This document shows, piece after piece, positions 27,125 to 36,405 of a DNA stretch of 64,000 nt (the first letter of the stretch is position 1; every line of letters starts with the position of its first letter). Position numbers and translations under genes: made by a program. Under the pieces are notes generated by a model. That model was not told where the DNA came from, did no database searches, and was given only the letters and a program-made list of their open reading frames with translations. The stretch is from Nocardiopsis eucommiae. GTDB taxonomy: Bacteria > Actinomycetota > Actinomycetes > Streptosporangiales > Streptosporangiaceae. Where the stretch lies: the NCBI GenBank assembly GCA_018388625.1, contig CP074402.1:1054001-1118000 (forward strand), written 5' to 3'.

Positions 27125-27433
27125 CTACTCCTTGGTGGCCCCGACGAGCCACGCCACCTTGTGGGCGGTCAGCGACACACTGCCGCTGTTGCCCAGGTGG
27201 ACCCCGAAGGAGGCGATGAACGCGAAGTCGTGCTCGCGGCGTTCGCAGATCACGTCCTCGACCGCGTAGACCGAGACGGGGTTGCGCACCCGCAGGCACA
27301 GATCGGGTTCGTCCATCACCTCCGCCTGGACCTCGTAGCGGGTCAGCTCGCCTGCGAGCTTGCCGAGGTGTTCGCGTTCCTCGGAGGGCACGCGGGTCGG
27401 CTGCTGGTCGTTGGCCTGTCTCGACTGAGCCAT
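27125..27433 (-). CDS. Hypothetical protein, 102 residues
   Basis: I do not recognise this protein. It begins MAQSRQANDQQPTRVPSEERE, a polar N-terminus, then alternates strands and turns (YEVQAEVMDEPDLCLRV, DVICERREHDFAFIASFGV) and ends VAWLVGATKE. No membrane helix or signal peptide is seen. The start at 27433 is preceded by AAAGGA at good spacing, and codon bias is normal for the genome, which supports a real gene. It is transcribed alone, between the SRPBCC gene and nagA on the same strand. The composition suggests a small mixed alpha/beta cytoplasmic protein. Confidence 0.65.
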   Translation of the reverse strand: MAQSRQANDQQPTRVPSEEREHLGKLAGELTRYEVQAEVMDEPDLCLRVRNPVSVYAVEDVICERREHDFAFIASFGVHLGNSGSVSLTAHKVAWLVGATKE

Positions 27434-27535
27434 GGTGGTTCCTTTCGTGTCAGGCACGGTGCTTTCCTCGACGCCCTGTCCGCAATTGTCGCTCAGGGTC
27501 AAGTTACTCATCCGTACCGTGCTCACGACACGCCG

Positions 27536-28683
27536 TTAGAACACCGAAGTGTCCGAAATCCAGCCGCCACGGTACATCACCGAGGAGACCGTGAGGTCGT
27601 CGTCCAGGACGAGGAGGTCGGCGTGGCCCCCGACCTCGATCCGGCCCGTGTCGGCCAGGCCCAGGGCGGCGGCGGGGACGGAGGAGGCCGACCGGATCGC
27701 GTCCGCCGCGGGCACGCCCAGGGCCGTCGCGTTGCGGACCGCCTGGGGAGGACGATGGTGCTGGAGGCGATCGCCCCGTTCTCCACCAGGCGGGCCTCGC
27801 CGTCCTCGACCCGGACCCGCAGGTCGCCCAGGGTGTACTCGCCGTCGCCCAGACCGGTCGCGGACATCGCGTCGGTCACCAGCGAGACGCGCTCGGCCCC
27901 GGCCGCGTCGAACACCAGCCCGGCCGCGCCCGGGTGGACGTGCACGTTGTCCAGGATCAGCTCCACCGTCACCCGCTCGTCGCCCAGGACCGCGGCGATG
28001 GGCCCCGGGTCACGGTGGTTCAACGGCCGCATCGCGTTGTAGACGTGCGTGGCCACGGTGGCCCCCGCGTCGATCGCGGCGAGGGTCTGCTCGTAGCTGG
28101 CCTCGGTGTGACCCACCGCCGCGACCACGTCGGAGGAGCGCGCGGCACCGATCAGGGCGAGTGCGCCCGGCAGTTCGGGCGCCACCGTGATCATGCGGAC
28201 GTGGCCGCGGCCCGCCTCGACCCACGCGTCGAACTCCTTGGTGTCGGGGTCGCGCAGCAGCTCGGGGTCGTGCGCCCCGCACTTGGAGCGCGCGATGAAG
28301 GGCCCCTCCAGGTAGATTCCGGCCAGCTCGCCCTCCTCGCACAGGTCGGCCAGCGCGGAGACCTGGCGCAGCGTGTTCTCGGGTGTGGCCGCGACCAGCC
28401 CGCCGACCAGGGAGGTCACCCCGGACCGGCGGTTGAAGGCGACGATCTCCCGCACGCCCTCCGGGTCGGCCTCGGGGAACGCGTGCCCCGCCCCGCCGTG
28501 GACGTGCGTGTCGACCAGTCCGGGCGCGACCAGTCGTCCGCCGACGTCGTGCCGTTCTCCCGGGCCGGGGTCGCCCGTGCCGAGCTCGGCGACTCGACCG
28601 TTCTCGATCCGGATCCAGCCGTCGTGGGTGCGGTCGGCCGTGACGACGCGCGCGCCGGTGAGGGTGAGGGGTGTCTGGGCCAT
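27536..28683 (-). CDS. nagA: N-acetylglucosamine-6-phosphate deacetylase (one frameshift)
   Basis: A 382-residue amidohydrolase that removes acetate from GlcNAc-6-P, feeding glucosamine-6-P to deamination. Metal and catalytic motifs are in order: GLVDTHVHGG (~58-67), IYLEGPFIARSKCGAHDPE (~125), the His in AAVGHTEASYEQ (~195), THVYNAMRPLNHRDPG (~215), and the catalytic Asp in LVTDAMSATG (~273). One base is missing at the plus-strand G run 27745-27748; repair gives LPQAVRNATALGV and a normal C-terminus. ATG 28683 follows GGGAAGG. It lies 22 kb from the PTS and SIS genes, in its own unit. I see no clear DasR-type site upstream. Confidence 0.95.
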
Positions 28684-28947
28684 GTCTGGGCCTTCCCTGT
28701 CTCTGGGGGTACCGCCGTGGGGCGGGGTGTCGGTTCGTGTGTCGTAAATTACATTTCCGTGAACGCGCGGTTCGCCGGTGGTCGTGCGCCCCCTCCGGGC
28801 CGTCGCGTATCCCCAGCGGAGCAGGGTGATCCCGCTCCCTGGGACGGTTGTCCGCGAGGTGGACCGGCCCACGCGGAGCCCGACACCCCCAAGGAGGGGT
28901 GGCGGCACGCATTGACGATAGCGGCCGCCGCGCCTCATGATGGAGAC

Positions 28948-29025
28948 ATGTCCGCCGGTGAGCTGCTTGTCCAGCGCCTGCATGTCGATCTTCGACAGCA
29001 GGCGAGCGCGCTCTGTCGTAGCTAG
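28948..29025 (+). CDS. Cysteine-type leader peptide (attenuator ORF)
   Basis: A 25-codon frame, starting ATG 28948 with GGAG just ahead, encodes VQRLHVDLRQQASALCRS at its end. The RLHVDL...SALCR pattern is the hallmark of short actinobacterial leader peptides found upstream of sulfur-assimilation genes; in mycobacteria related uORFs with terminal Cys codons respond to cysteine supply. Here the Cys codon is third from the end. The next gene, 281 bases on, is an FMN reductase of the type used with alkanesulfonate monooxygenases. I infer cysteine-dependent control of that gene. GC-rich sequence with a CCCCGCGGGG palindrome follows. Confidence 0.75.
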   Translation: MSAGELLVQRLHVDLRQQASALCRS

Positions 29026-29305
29026 CGCCCCGCGGGGCCCCGCCCCGCCACGGTTCTGACCCGTGCCCCCGTGCCCTTACGCAGACACCGGACGCTCATG
29101 ACTCCCACCTGGGTCCCGGACCATCTCTCCCGGTCCGTGTGAGCACCCCCGACTGGACCACCGCACACGAGTCCCGGACGACGAGGTCCCACTCGGTCGA
29201 GGTCCACGAGGAACAGCGGTTCCCCTCCGGTGTCTTCCGATCACCGCCCCCGCGTTCCTTCCGGTCGATCCGGCTCGCTCTGACCGAACCCAGGAGTTCT
29301 CCGCC

Positions 29306-29821
29306 ATGACTCGCTTCACTGTGCTAGTCGCCGCTCCCCAGACCCACTCCTCCGTGCACACCGCCGCGCTGCGCGCCGCCGCCGAGGTCGCCACCCGCGC
29401 CGGGGTCACCTCGACTCCCGAGGTCATCGACCTGGCCGCGCTCGGCCAGGACCTGCTGGCCGAGTCCGCCGACTCGGTGACCGAGGCCCTGGAGAGGGTG
29501 AGCCGGAGCGACGTGCTCCTGGTGGCCTCGCCCCAGGTCCACGGCACCTACACGGGGCTGCTCAAGGTCTTCCTGGACCGACTGCCCGAACTCGGCCTGG
29601 GCCACACCGTCGCGGTGCCGCTGGCGGTCGTCGACGACCTGCGCAACAGCCACGGGATCGAGGAGGACCTGCGCATCCTCCTGGCCGACCTGGGCGCCTG
29701 GGTGGCCGAGCCGGGCCTCATCCTGGCCTCGGACGAGACCCACAGCCCCGAGAGCGTCGTGCGCGCCTGGGCCGACGTGGCCGCTCCCGGCCTGCGCCAG
29801 GCCGTCTCCGTCGCCGCCTAG
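29306..29821 (+). CDS. NADPH-dependent FMN reductase (SsuE-like)
   Basis: A 171-residue flavodoxin-fold reductase. The FMN phosphate loop region VAAPQTHSSVHTAAL and the block SPQVHGTYTGLLKVFLDRLP (~92-111) are typical of SsuE/MsuE enzymes that supply reduced FMN to sulfonate or nitrilotriacetate monooxygenases. ATG 29306 has AGGAG upstream. A cysteine-type leader peptide precedes it, supporting a role in sulfur scavenging. No monooxygenase gene is adjacent, so the partner lies elsewhere. Its stop overlaps that of the opposing transporter gene through a shared CTAG. Confidence 0.88.
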   Translation: MTRFTVLVAAPQTHSSVHTAALRAAAEVATRAGVTSTPEVIDLAALGQDLLAESADSVTEALERVSRSDVLLVASPQVHGTYTGLLKVFLDRLPELGLGHTVAVPLAVVDDLRNSHGIEEDLRILLADLGAWVAEPGLILASDETHSPESVVRAWADVAAPGLRQAVSVAA

Positions 29822-30771
29822 CGAACGTCCGTGGTCCGGGTGGGGTCGGCCCCGCCCGGATCCCGTGTCCCGGTGGGGGTCGGTTCGCCGCGCAGCCGGC
29901 TGGTGTCGGCCTCGGCCTGGGCCACGTTGCCCCGGACCAGGACCACCACGACCAGGGTCAGCGCGAACCCGCCGACCCGCAGCGCCAGCGTGATCGGGTC
30001 CTCGGGCAGCTGCTCACCGAAGAGCAGCGTGCCGACCACGACCACGAAGACGTTGCCGACCACGTTCGACACCGGCGCCGTGATGGAGGCCCGGGAGCGC
30101 TGGAGCGAGGTCTGGAAGAGCACGATCCCCACCGCCCAGCCCAGCGCGTACAGGTAGGGGAAGGGCGAGAGCAGGGCGGGCACGATCGCGGACAGGAAGC
30201 CGTTGTCGGCCAGCAGACCGCCCAGCCCCTTGCCCTGGAGCCCGGCACTGCCCTGCGCGAGCCCGGCCGCGGCGCCCATGGCGGCCGCCGACACGTACCG
30301 GCCCCGGCCGCCCACGAACCCCATCACGGCCACGCACGCCACGACGGTGACCACGCTGACGGCCACCAGCAGCGGGGTGTTCGCCGTGGTCCCGGTCTCG
30401 GCCCCGTCCACGGTCGACAGGCTGAGCAGGCCGAGGGCGACCGGCATGACGCCGAGCGCCACGTACTCGCCCCGGGTGATCCGCTCGCCCCGGACCAGGG
30501 TGACGATCAGCAGGGTGGTGGCCACACCGGCGGCGAAGGCGGGTTGGGCCACGGACACGGGGGCCAGACCCAGCGAGACGATCAGGCCCACGCTGCCCAG
30601 GGCGGCGAAGACGCATCCGAACACCCACCTCGGGTTACCCAGCAGTACCCTGGCGAGGTGGAGGGGCCGGTTGATCGAGATCGACTCGGAGCCGTGCAGC
30701 GCCCGCTGTTCCACGGTCAGGCCGATCGTGTAGACCAGCGCGGAGAGCAGCGCGACCAGGAGTCCGATCAC
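29818..30771 (-). CDS. DMT-superfamily (EamA/NIPA-like) membrane transporter
   Basis: A 317-residue membrane protein with about nine hydrophobic helices, starting IGLLVALLSALVYTIGL and including VGLIVSLGLAPVSVAQPAFAAGV and ITAPVSNVVGNVFVVVVGTLLFGE. The internal repeat and the helix-end APVSVAQP/APVSNVVG pair suit DMT transporters, and it resembles magnesium-transporter-like NIPA proteins. The cytoplasmic C-terminus is Pro/Thr/Asp-rich. GTG 30771 is preferred, because AAAGGG lies eight bases upstream; earlier in-frame starts would add 33 residues of polar sequence. Substrate unknown. It is convergent with the FMN reductase gene. Confidence 0.82.
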   Translation of the reverse strand: MIGLLVALLSALVYTIGLTVEQRALHGSESISINRPLHLARVLLGNPRWVFGCVFAALGSVGLIVSLGLAPVSVAQPAFAAGVATTLLIVTLVRGERITRGEYVALGVMPVALGLLSLSTVDGAETGTTANTPLLVAVSVVTVVACVAVMGFVGGRGRYVSAAAMGAAAGLAQGSAGLQGKGLGGLLADNGFLSAIVPALLSPFPYLYALGWAVGIVLFQTSLQRSRASITAPVSNVVGNVFVVVVGTLLFGEQLPEDPITLALRVGGFALTLVVVVLVRGNVAQAEADTSRLRGEPTPTGTRDPGGADPTRTTDVR

Positions 30772-30952
30772 GGTGGGGGCCCTTTCGGCTCGGTGCCGCT
30801 GGACCAGGCTGGGCCAGAAGGTTGACGGCATCCATATAACCAGTTCTAGTCTTGTCTGGCGAGTGACCACCCCTGGTGGGCTGACGAGGGGGTCGTCGCT
30901 CCGGTGCTGAACAGGAACCTGTAGCTATCGCGGCGGCGAGAGATGGGGCACG

Positions 30953-32800
30953 GTGCAGGACCCGGGCGAGGACGCCATCCCCGAGCAGCGCGACCCCGAC
31001 GGACGGGCGCCCCGCGCCGACGACGACGCCCCCGCCCAGGCCGGTCGGAACCGCTGGTCGTGGCGCCTTCCGTACCGGCTGACCGCCGACTACTGGCGTG
31101 ACCGCGACTGGCGCGACCTCGTGGTCTGGCGCCGCCCCGGCTCCCGGTTCGAGCCGGGCCCGCTCGGCCTGCTCGGCGTCATGCTCTCGGCCATGGCCGT
31201 CACCATGCTGCTCCTCCAGACCGGTTCGGGCGGGCTCGACGGGGGCGGGACGCCGCCGACGACGCCCCCGTTCCGGTGCCCGGACCGCCCGACGGCGAAC
31301 TGCGGATCATGATGGTGGGCGACGCCGCCACCCAGGGAGCAGCGGGGACCACACCTGGCGCTACCATCTGTGGTCCCACCTGTCCCAGCAGGACGTGGAG
31401 TTCGACTTCGTCGGCCCCAGCGACGACATGTACTCCCTCGACTCCGAGGAACCCGGCGACCTCAACTACGCCGAACCCGACTTCGACACCGACCACGCGG
31501 CGCGCTGGGGCGCCACCGCGCGGGAGCTGTCCTCCGACATCGCGCAGGTCGCCGCGGAGCACGACCCCCAGTACCTGTTGCTGCTCGCCGGGACCGAGGA
31601 CATCCTCGCCGGGGGCGGGGCGGACCAGGCACTCGACGGCGTCGCGGAGACCGTCTCCACGGTGCGCGTGGTGCTGGACGACGCCCGCTTCGTGGTGGGC
31701 GAGCTCCCCGACGTGGACGGCACCGACGACGACCGCCGGATCAACGACGAGATCGCCCGCTTCAACATGGGGCTGGTCGACCTCGCCGGTCAGCTCACCT
31801 CGGCCACCTCGCCCGTGGTCGTCGCGCAGGTCGCCAGGGAGTACGCGCCGGCCTTCGACAACTGGGACGCCACCCACCCCAACGTGCGCGGGGAACTCAA
31901 GATCGCCGCCGCCTTCGCGGACGCGCTGGCCGCGCCGTTGGGTGTGGGGGACGGGTTCCCGCGCCCCCTGCCCGAGCTCTCCGCCGGTCCGCTGACCGCG
32001 CCCGAGCCCGAGTACGAGGAGACCGACGACGGGCTGCTGCTGAGCTGGAAGAACGTGCCGGGGGCCACCGACTACCGCGTGGTGCAGCGCCGGGTGGAAC
32101 CGGACCCCGACGACGCCGGGGTGATCCCCGCCGACGTCGAGAGCGCCGATGACGACCGGTTCGTGGTGGTCGGATCGCTCTTCAGCGGCGCCCGGTACGA
32201 GTTCGTCGTGCGTCCGCTCAAGGGCCGCGACGAGGGCACCGAGTCCGAACCCCTCCAGCTGGTGTGGGACGACGACCCCCGCCCGCACCCTCCTGGGTCC
32301 GCGTGCACGACGGCGGGTCCCTCGTGACGTGGGAGGACGTGGCCGAGGCCGGGCACTACGAGGTATGGCTCCGGCAGCTGGAGTGCGTTCCGGACCGGCG
32401 GGCCGCCACCGGTGACCGCCGCGTGTTCACCACCCCGCGCGACCTGACCGGCCCCCGTCCGGGGAACCCGGCCACCGACGACCAGGAGGTCCCCGGCGGC
32501 ACGGAACCGGGGGTCGAGGAGCCGGGTCCGACCCCCACCCTGCGCCCGGAACCGCCCCGTGCCGACCCCGAACCCGCCCCCGAACCCTCCGTCCCGGCGG
32601 CCCCCGCACCCCGCGAGTCCTGCGCTCCCCTCGACGGGCGGGGTCCCGGATCCGGCGACGGCTGGCGCTCCCTCGGCTCCGTCGGTGAGAGGCCGCGCTG
32701 GGCGGCGTCGGTGTCCGGTCCCCACGAGATCGTGGTCCGCAGCCACCGGGACCACGTGGAGGGCGGCTACTCCGGCAGCGTCGTCCTCTCGGAGCACTGA
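30953..32800 (+). CDS. Membrane-anchored SGNH-like protein with FN3-type region (three frameshifts)
   Basis: A 616-residue envelope protein. A polar N-terminus with the RNRWSWRLPYRLTADYWRD segment leads to one membrane helix (LLGVMLSAMAVTMLLL, ~70-85). An SGNH-hydrolase-like domain follows: block I reads IMMVGDAATQGA where GDS is expected, so the catalytic Ser is Ala; block III reads LLAGTEDIL without the usual Asn; block V DATHPN keeps Asp and His. Then come two fibronectin-III-like segments (LLLSWKNVPGATDYRVVQR; GSLVTWEDVAEAGHYEVWL) and a Pro/Glu-rich part. Bases are missing in 31241-31249, at 31344-31347 and at 32276-32280. It is the first gene of the envelope cluster, abutting the next gene (TGATG). 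Probably a binding pseudoenzyme. Confidence 0.75.
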
Positions 32801-34691
32801 TGCGGACCGCTGCGCGTGTGGCGGTCGGAGCGCTGCCCTGGCTGGTGGGCCTGCTCGCCGGGGCGCTCGCGCTGGGGCCCGCCCTCGGCCCGGGGTACGT
32901 GCTCCGGTACGACATGCTCTTCGTCCCCGGACTCTCGCTGCCCACGGTGCTGGCGGGCGCGGACGGCTTCCCGAGGGCGATCCCGAGCGACGCTGTGGTC
33001 GCCGCCCTCTCCCTCGTGCTTCCCGGGGACGCGGTGCAGACGCTGGCCCTGCTGGCGGTGTTCACGGTCGGGGGCGCGGGCGCCTTCCGGCTCCTGGTCC
33101 GCCTGGCGCCCGGGGCGTCCGCCGGTGGCGGGCGCGTGCTGGGCGCCGGGGCCGCCGCCGGTGTCCTGTACGTGTGGAACCCGTTCGTGGCGGAGCGGCT
33201 GCTGCTGGGGCAGTGGGCGGTGCTCCTGGGGTACGCGGGTCTGCCGTGGGTCCTGTGGGCGGTGGTGCGGTTGGCGTCGGACCGGACGGGGCTGGCCGGG
33301 GTGGTCCGCGCACTGGTCCCGGCGGCCGTCGGGGGTTCTCCTCGGTGGTGCTGAGCGCGCTCACCGCCGGTCCTCAGGCGCTGGTCGGCCCGCGCCGTCT
33401 GCGGAACGCGGGCCTGTTCGCCCTGGCTCTGGTCCTGGTGTCGCTGCCGTGGCTGCTGCCGTCCCTGACCAGCGGCGCCGCGACGGACCCCGCGGGGTGG
33501 AGGCCTTCGCGGCGCGCTCGGACACGCCCTTCGGCACGGTGGGGTCGCTGCTCCTGCTGGGCGGGGTGTGGAACGCGGGGGCGGTGCCGCCCGGCTACGG
33601 CGAACCGGTGACCGCCACGGCCCGGGCGCTGGTGTGCGCGCTCTCCCTGGCGGGCTGGGTCTGGTGGCTGTGGCGGGCCCGCCCGGTGGTGGGGGTCGGG
33701 CTGTCGGTGTCGGCGGCGGTCGGGTTCGGGATCGCGCTCCTCGGGGTCTCCGCTCCGGGCCGGGAGTTCCTGGCCGCGCTGATCGGACTGTGGCCCGGGT
33801 TCGGTCCGCTCCGTGACGGCCAGCTGTACCTGGCGCCGCTCTCCCTGGTGCAGGCGCTGGGAGCGGGCGCCGTGGTGCTGGGGCTGCTGCGTGTCCTGCC
33901 CGCCCATGAGGGGGCGGGCCGGGATCGAGCGGGGGCCACCGGGGAGGGGGAACGCCCCGGGGCTCCCCGGTCCCGTTGTGGCGGGTGGTGACGGCGGTAC
34001 TGGTGGTGCTGGCGCCCGTGGTGGTGTTGCCAGGACTGCTGTGGGGGCCGGGGGACGGCTGACACCGGTGGAGTATCCGAGGGAGTGGGTGGCGGCCCAG
34101 GAGGCGGTGGCGGCCGACGACCGCCCGGGGGCGGTGCTGGTCCTGCCCTGGAGCGCCTACCGGGGACCGGAGTGGTCGGGTACGCCCGTGGTCGTGCTCG
34201 ACCCGGCGACGAAGCTGTTCGACCGGCGCACGATCTGGAACGACGACCTCAGCGTCGGCACGGCCGACGGCGGCCGGGTCGTGGTGACCGGCGAGGACGC
34301 CCGAGCCCGGGAGGTCGCGCGCCTGCTCGAACCCGATCCCGCGACCGGCCTGCCAGGGGAGCGGTGGCGCTCCGATCCCGACGCCCTGGCGGAGCTCCTC
34401 GGTGCCCTCGGGGTCCGCTTCGTGGTCGTCTCGGCGCCGGTCGAGAACCGGTTCTGGTCTGGGGCGGAGTTCCTTTCCCCGGTGGTCGAAGGTGCCGATC
34501 TGGCTCTTCTGGAAGTGGATGACCAGCACATCAATGCGGACAAAGACCCGCGATCGGGGTTGGAAGTTACCAGTGGGTTAGTTACAGTTGGGGCAATCAT
34601 CTGGTCTATGGCTAGATCAGGTTCTAGTCTCGGGTTCCAGCGTCCCCAACCAAGAACGGAGCGGGGCGCGCGGAAGGAGATCCCCAAGTGA
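32800..34691 (+). CDS. Polytopic membrane protein, GT-C-like (four frameshifts)
   Basis: A 631-residue membrane protein with about eleven hydrophobic segments in its first ~460 residues, a soluble stretch (~470-600; VEYPREWVAAQEAVAADDRP, ALGVRFVVVSAPVENRFW) and a last helix VTSGLVTVGAIIWSMARSG. The first outer loop contains GYVLRYDMLFVPGLSLP, with an Asp where GT-C glycosyltransferases have catalytic acids, and WNPFVAERLLLGQW resembles AftD-family N-termini. I infer a polyprenyl-phosphate-sugar transferase, but no family is certain. One base is missing at each of 33331-33335, 33494-33497, 33959-33962 and 34050-34054; with all four the frame runs unbroken. It overlaps its neighbours on both sides, so this is one operon. 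Confidence 0.7.
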
Positions 34692-34827
34692 TCAAGGTAA
34701 TCGCCGCCTGCGTGATCGGCGCGGCTCTGGCGGGGGTGCCACCGTGGTGGCCACCAACCTCGCCACCGAGTCCACGGCGACCGCGGAACCGGTGAACGAA
34801 ACCCTCTACAACTACGGCGACCGCTAG
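34688..34827 (+). CDS. DUF2613 small secreted protein (one frameshift)
   Basis: A 46-residue protein with an N-terminal hydrophobic helix (VIKVIAACVIGAALAGGAT) and the ending ETLYNYGDR. Size and the terminal YGxR fit DUF2613; in Mycobacterium tuberculosis such a gene (Rv0236A) lies beside aftD, which matches this setting. One G is missing from 34732-34736; without it the frame runs off into a shadow. GTG 34688 is preceded by an excellent GGAAGGAG and overlaps the previous stop (GTGA). Function unknown; probably a small envelope accessory of the arabinosyltransferase-like machinery. A hairpin terminator follows. Confidence 0.8.
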
Positions 34828-34849
34828 ACGTCCGTACTTGCCGAGGCAG

Positions 34850-34880
34850 GCGGGCGCCCCGCCGCCAGTGGGGCGCCCGC
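34850..34880 (+). terminator. Hairpin terminator after the DUF2613 gene
   Basis: GCGGGCGCCCC (34850-34860) pairs perfectly with GGGGCGCCCGC (34870-34880) around a nine-base loop, 23 bases after the stop. It splits the envelope cluster into two transcription units. Confidence 0.75.
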
Positions 34881-35049
34881 CCCGCCCCCACGGTCGCACC
34901 CCTCGTGACCGACCATCCCCAATGACGCCCGGTCGACGGGCCCCTTCGGCGTGCGCTCGACGCTTCCCCCGAGTGCTCGCCCAGCGTGCGCACGCGTGTT
35001 CTCCGAGTGCGCGCCAGGGTCCGCCGGGCACCGCGCGGAAGGAGAGCGT

Positions 35050-36405
35050 GTGGTCTTCCAGAAGGTCCCAGCCCGGGTGGAGCCCGACCTCCCCACGGTC
35101 ACCCCCGCCCAGGCCACCGTTCCCTCCCCGGCCGTGGCCCCCGAGTCCGCCACGACCTCCGCGCGGGTCGAACCCGACGACCCCGGGACCGACCCCGGCC
35201 CCCGCCTCGACGGCGTCCGGATCGTCATGATCAACTGGCGCGACCCCTGGCAGTCCACCGCCGGCGGCGCCGAGGAGTACGCCTGGCGGATCAGCCGCCA
35301 CCTGGCCGAACGCGGCGCCATCGTCACCTTCCTGACCAGCCGCGAACCCCACCAGGCCCGGGTCGAGACCAAGGACGGCATCGTTATCCGTCGCATGGGC
35401 GGCCGGTTCACCGTCTACCCGCGCGTCATGGCCTGGCTCGCCCTGTGGAGACGCGAGTACCACCTCGCCTTCGACTGCATGAACGGCGTCCCGTTCTTCT
35501 CCCGGCTGGTCCTGCGCCGCCGCACCAGGGTGGTCAGCGTGGTCCACCACGTCCACGACCTCCAGTTCAACGCCTACTTCCCGGCGCCGCTGGCCTGGCT
35601 GGGGCGGTTCCTGGAGTCGGCCGTGGCCTCCCGCGTCTACCGGAACTGCACCACCGTCACCGTCTCCGAGTCCTCCCGCGCCGCCATGCGCGACAAGCTC
35701 GGCTGGCGGGCGCCCATCGAGATCGTCCACAACGGCGGCCTGCCCGCGGCCCCGCCCGGAACGGACACCGCCCCGCCCCCGCTCACCGCCGACACCGCCC
35801 CCGCGCTCGTCAGCCTGGGCCGCCTCGTCGTGCAGAAGCGGGTCTCCCGCGTCGTCGACCTCGTGCGCGCGCTCGACGGCGCCCACCCCGGCCTGCGCGT
35901 CCACATCATCGGCAGGGGGCCCGAGGGCGAACACCTCGCGACGCAGGTGGCGCGGGACGGCCTCCAGGAGCGCGTGGACCTGCACGGATTCCTCTCCGAG
36001 GAGGACAAGGACACCGTCCTGGCCTCCTGCCACCTGCACGTGACCGCCTCCGAGTTCGAGGGGTGGGGCCTCACCGTCATCGAGGCCGCACGGCTCGGCG
36101 TGCCCACCGTGGCCTACGATGTGGACGGACTTCGCGATTCGGTCCGCGACGGCGAGACCGGATGGCTCGTCCGCGAGGGCCAGACCCTCCAGGACGTCGT
36201 CTCCCGTGCCCTGGCGGAACTGTCCGACCCCCGGCGCTCCGAGGAGGTGCGGCGGGCCTGCCGCGCCTGGGCGTCCCGGTTCACCTGGGAGGCCAGCGGG
36301 GCCCGCATGACCCGCCTGGTCGCCGCCGAACTCGGTCTGGACGCCCCCGCCCGCACCGCCCCCGGCACCCCCGACCCCACAGCAGGCAAGAAAGCGAAGA
36401 TGTGA
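35050..36405 (+). CDS. Glycosyltransferase family 4 protein
   Basis: A 451-residue GT-B glycosyltransferase. After a ~55-residue Pro-rich leader, the acceptor domain begins RIVMINWRDPWQSTAGGAEEYAWRI; the donor-binding domain has LVSLGRLVVQKRV (~256) and the GT4 signature SEFEGWGLTVIEAARLGVPT (~335-354) with its two Glu residues. GT4 enzymes add sugars from nucleotide-sugar donors with retention, on the cytoplasmic side. GTG 35050 is preceded by GGAAGGAG. The stop overlaps the AftD-family start (GTGA), so the two are co-translated and likely work on the same polymer. The frame is intact. The sugar is unknown. Confidence 0.9.
   Translation: MVFQKVPARVEPDLPTVTPAQATVPSPAVAPESATTSARVEPDDPGTDPGPRLDGVRIVMINWRDPWQSTAGGAEEYAWRISRHLAERGAIVTFLTSREPHQARVETKDGIVIRRMGGRFTVYPRVMAWLALWRREYHLAFDCMNGVPFFSRLVLRRRTRVVSVVHHVHDLQFNAYFPAPLAWLGRFLESAVASRVYRNCTTVTVSESSRAAMRDKLGWRAPIEIVHNGGLPAAPPGTDTAPPPLTADTAPALVSLGRLVVQKRVSRVVDLVRALDGAHPGLRVHIIGRGPEGEHLATQVARDGLQERVDLHGFLSEEDKDTVLASCHLHVTASEFEGWGLTVIEAARLGVPTVAYDVDGLRDSVRDGETGWLVREGQTLQDVVSRALAELSDPRRSEEVRRACRAWASRFTWEASGARMTRLVAAELGLDAPARTAPGTPDPTAGKKAKM

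Noticed and set aside
27434-27535. Longer start for the 102-residue hypothetical protein
   Set aside because: The frame extends upstream, but AAAGGA is correctly spaced only for the start at 27433, and the extension would run toward the nagA stop.
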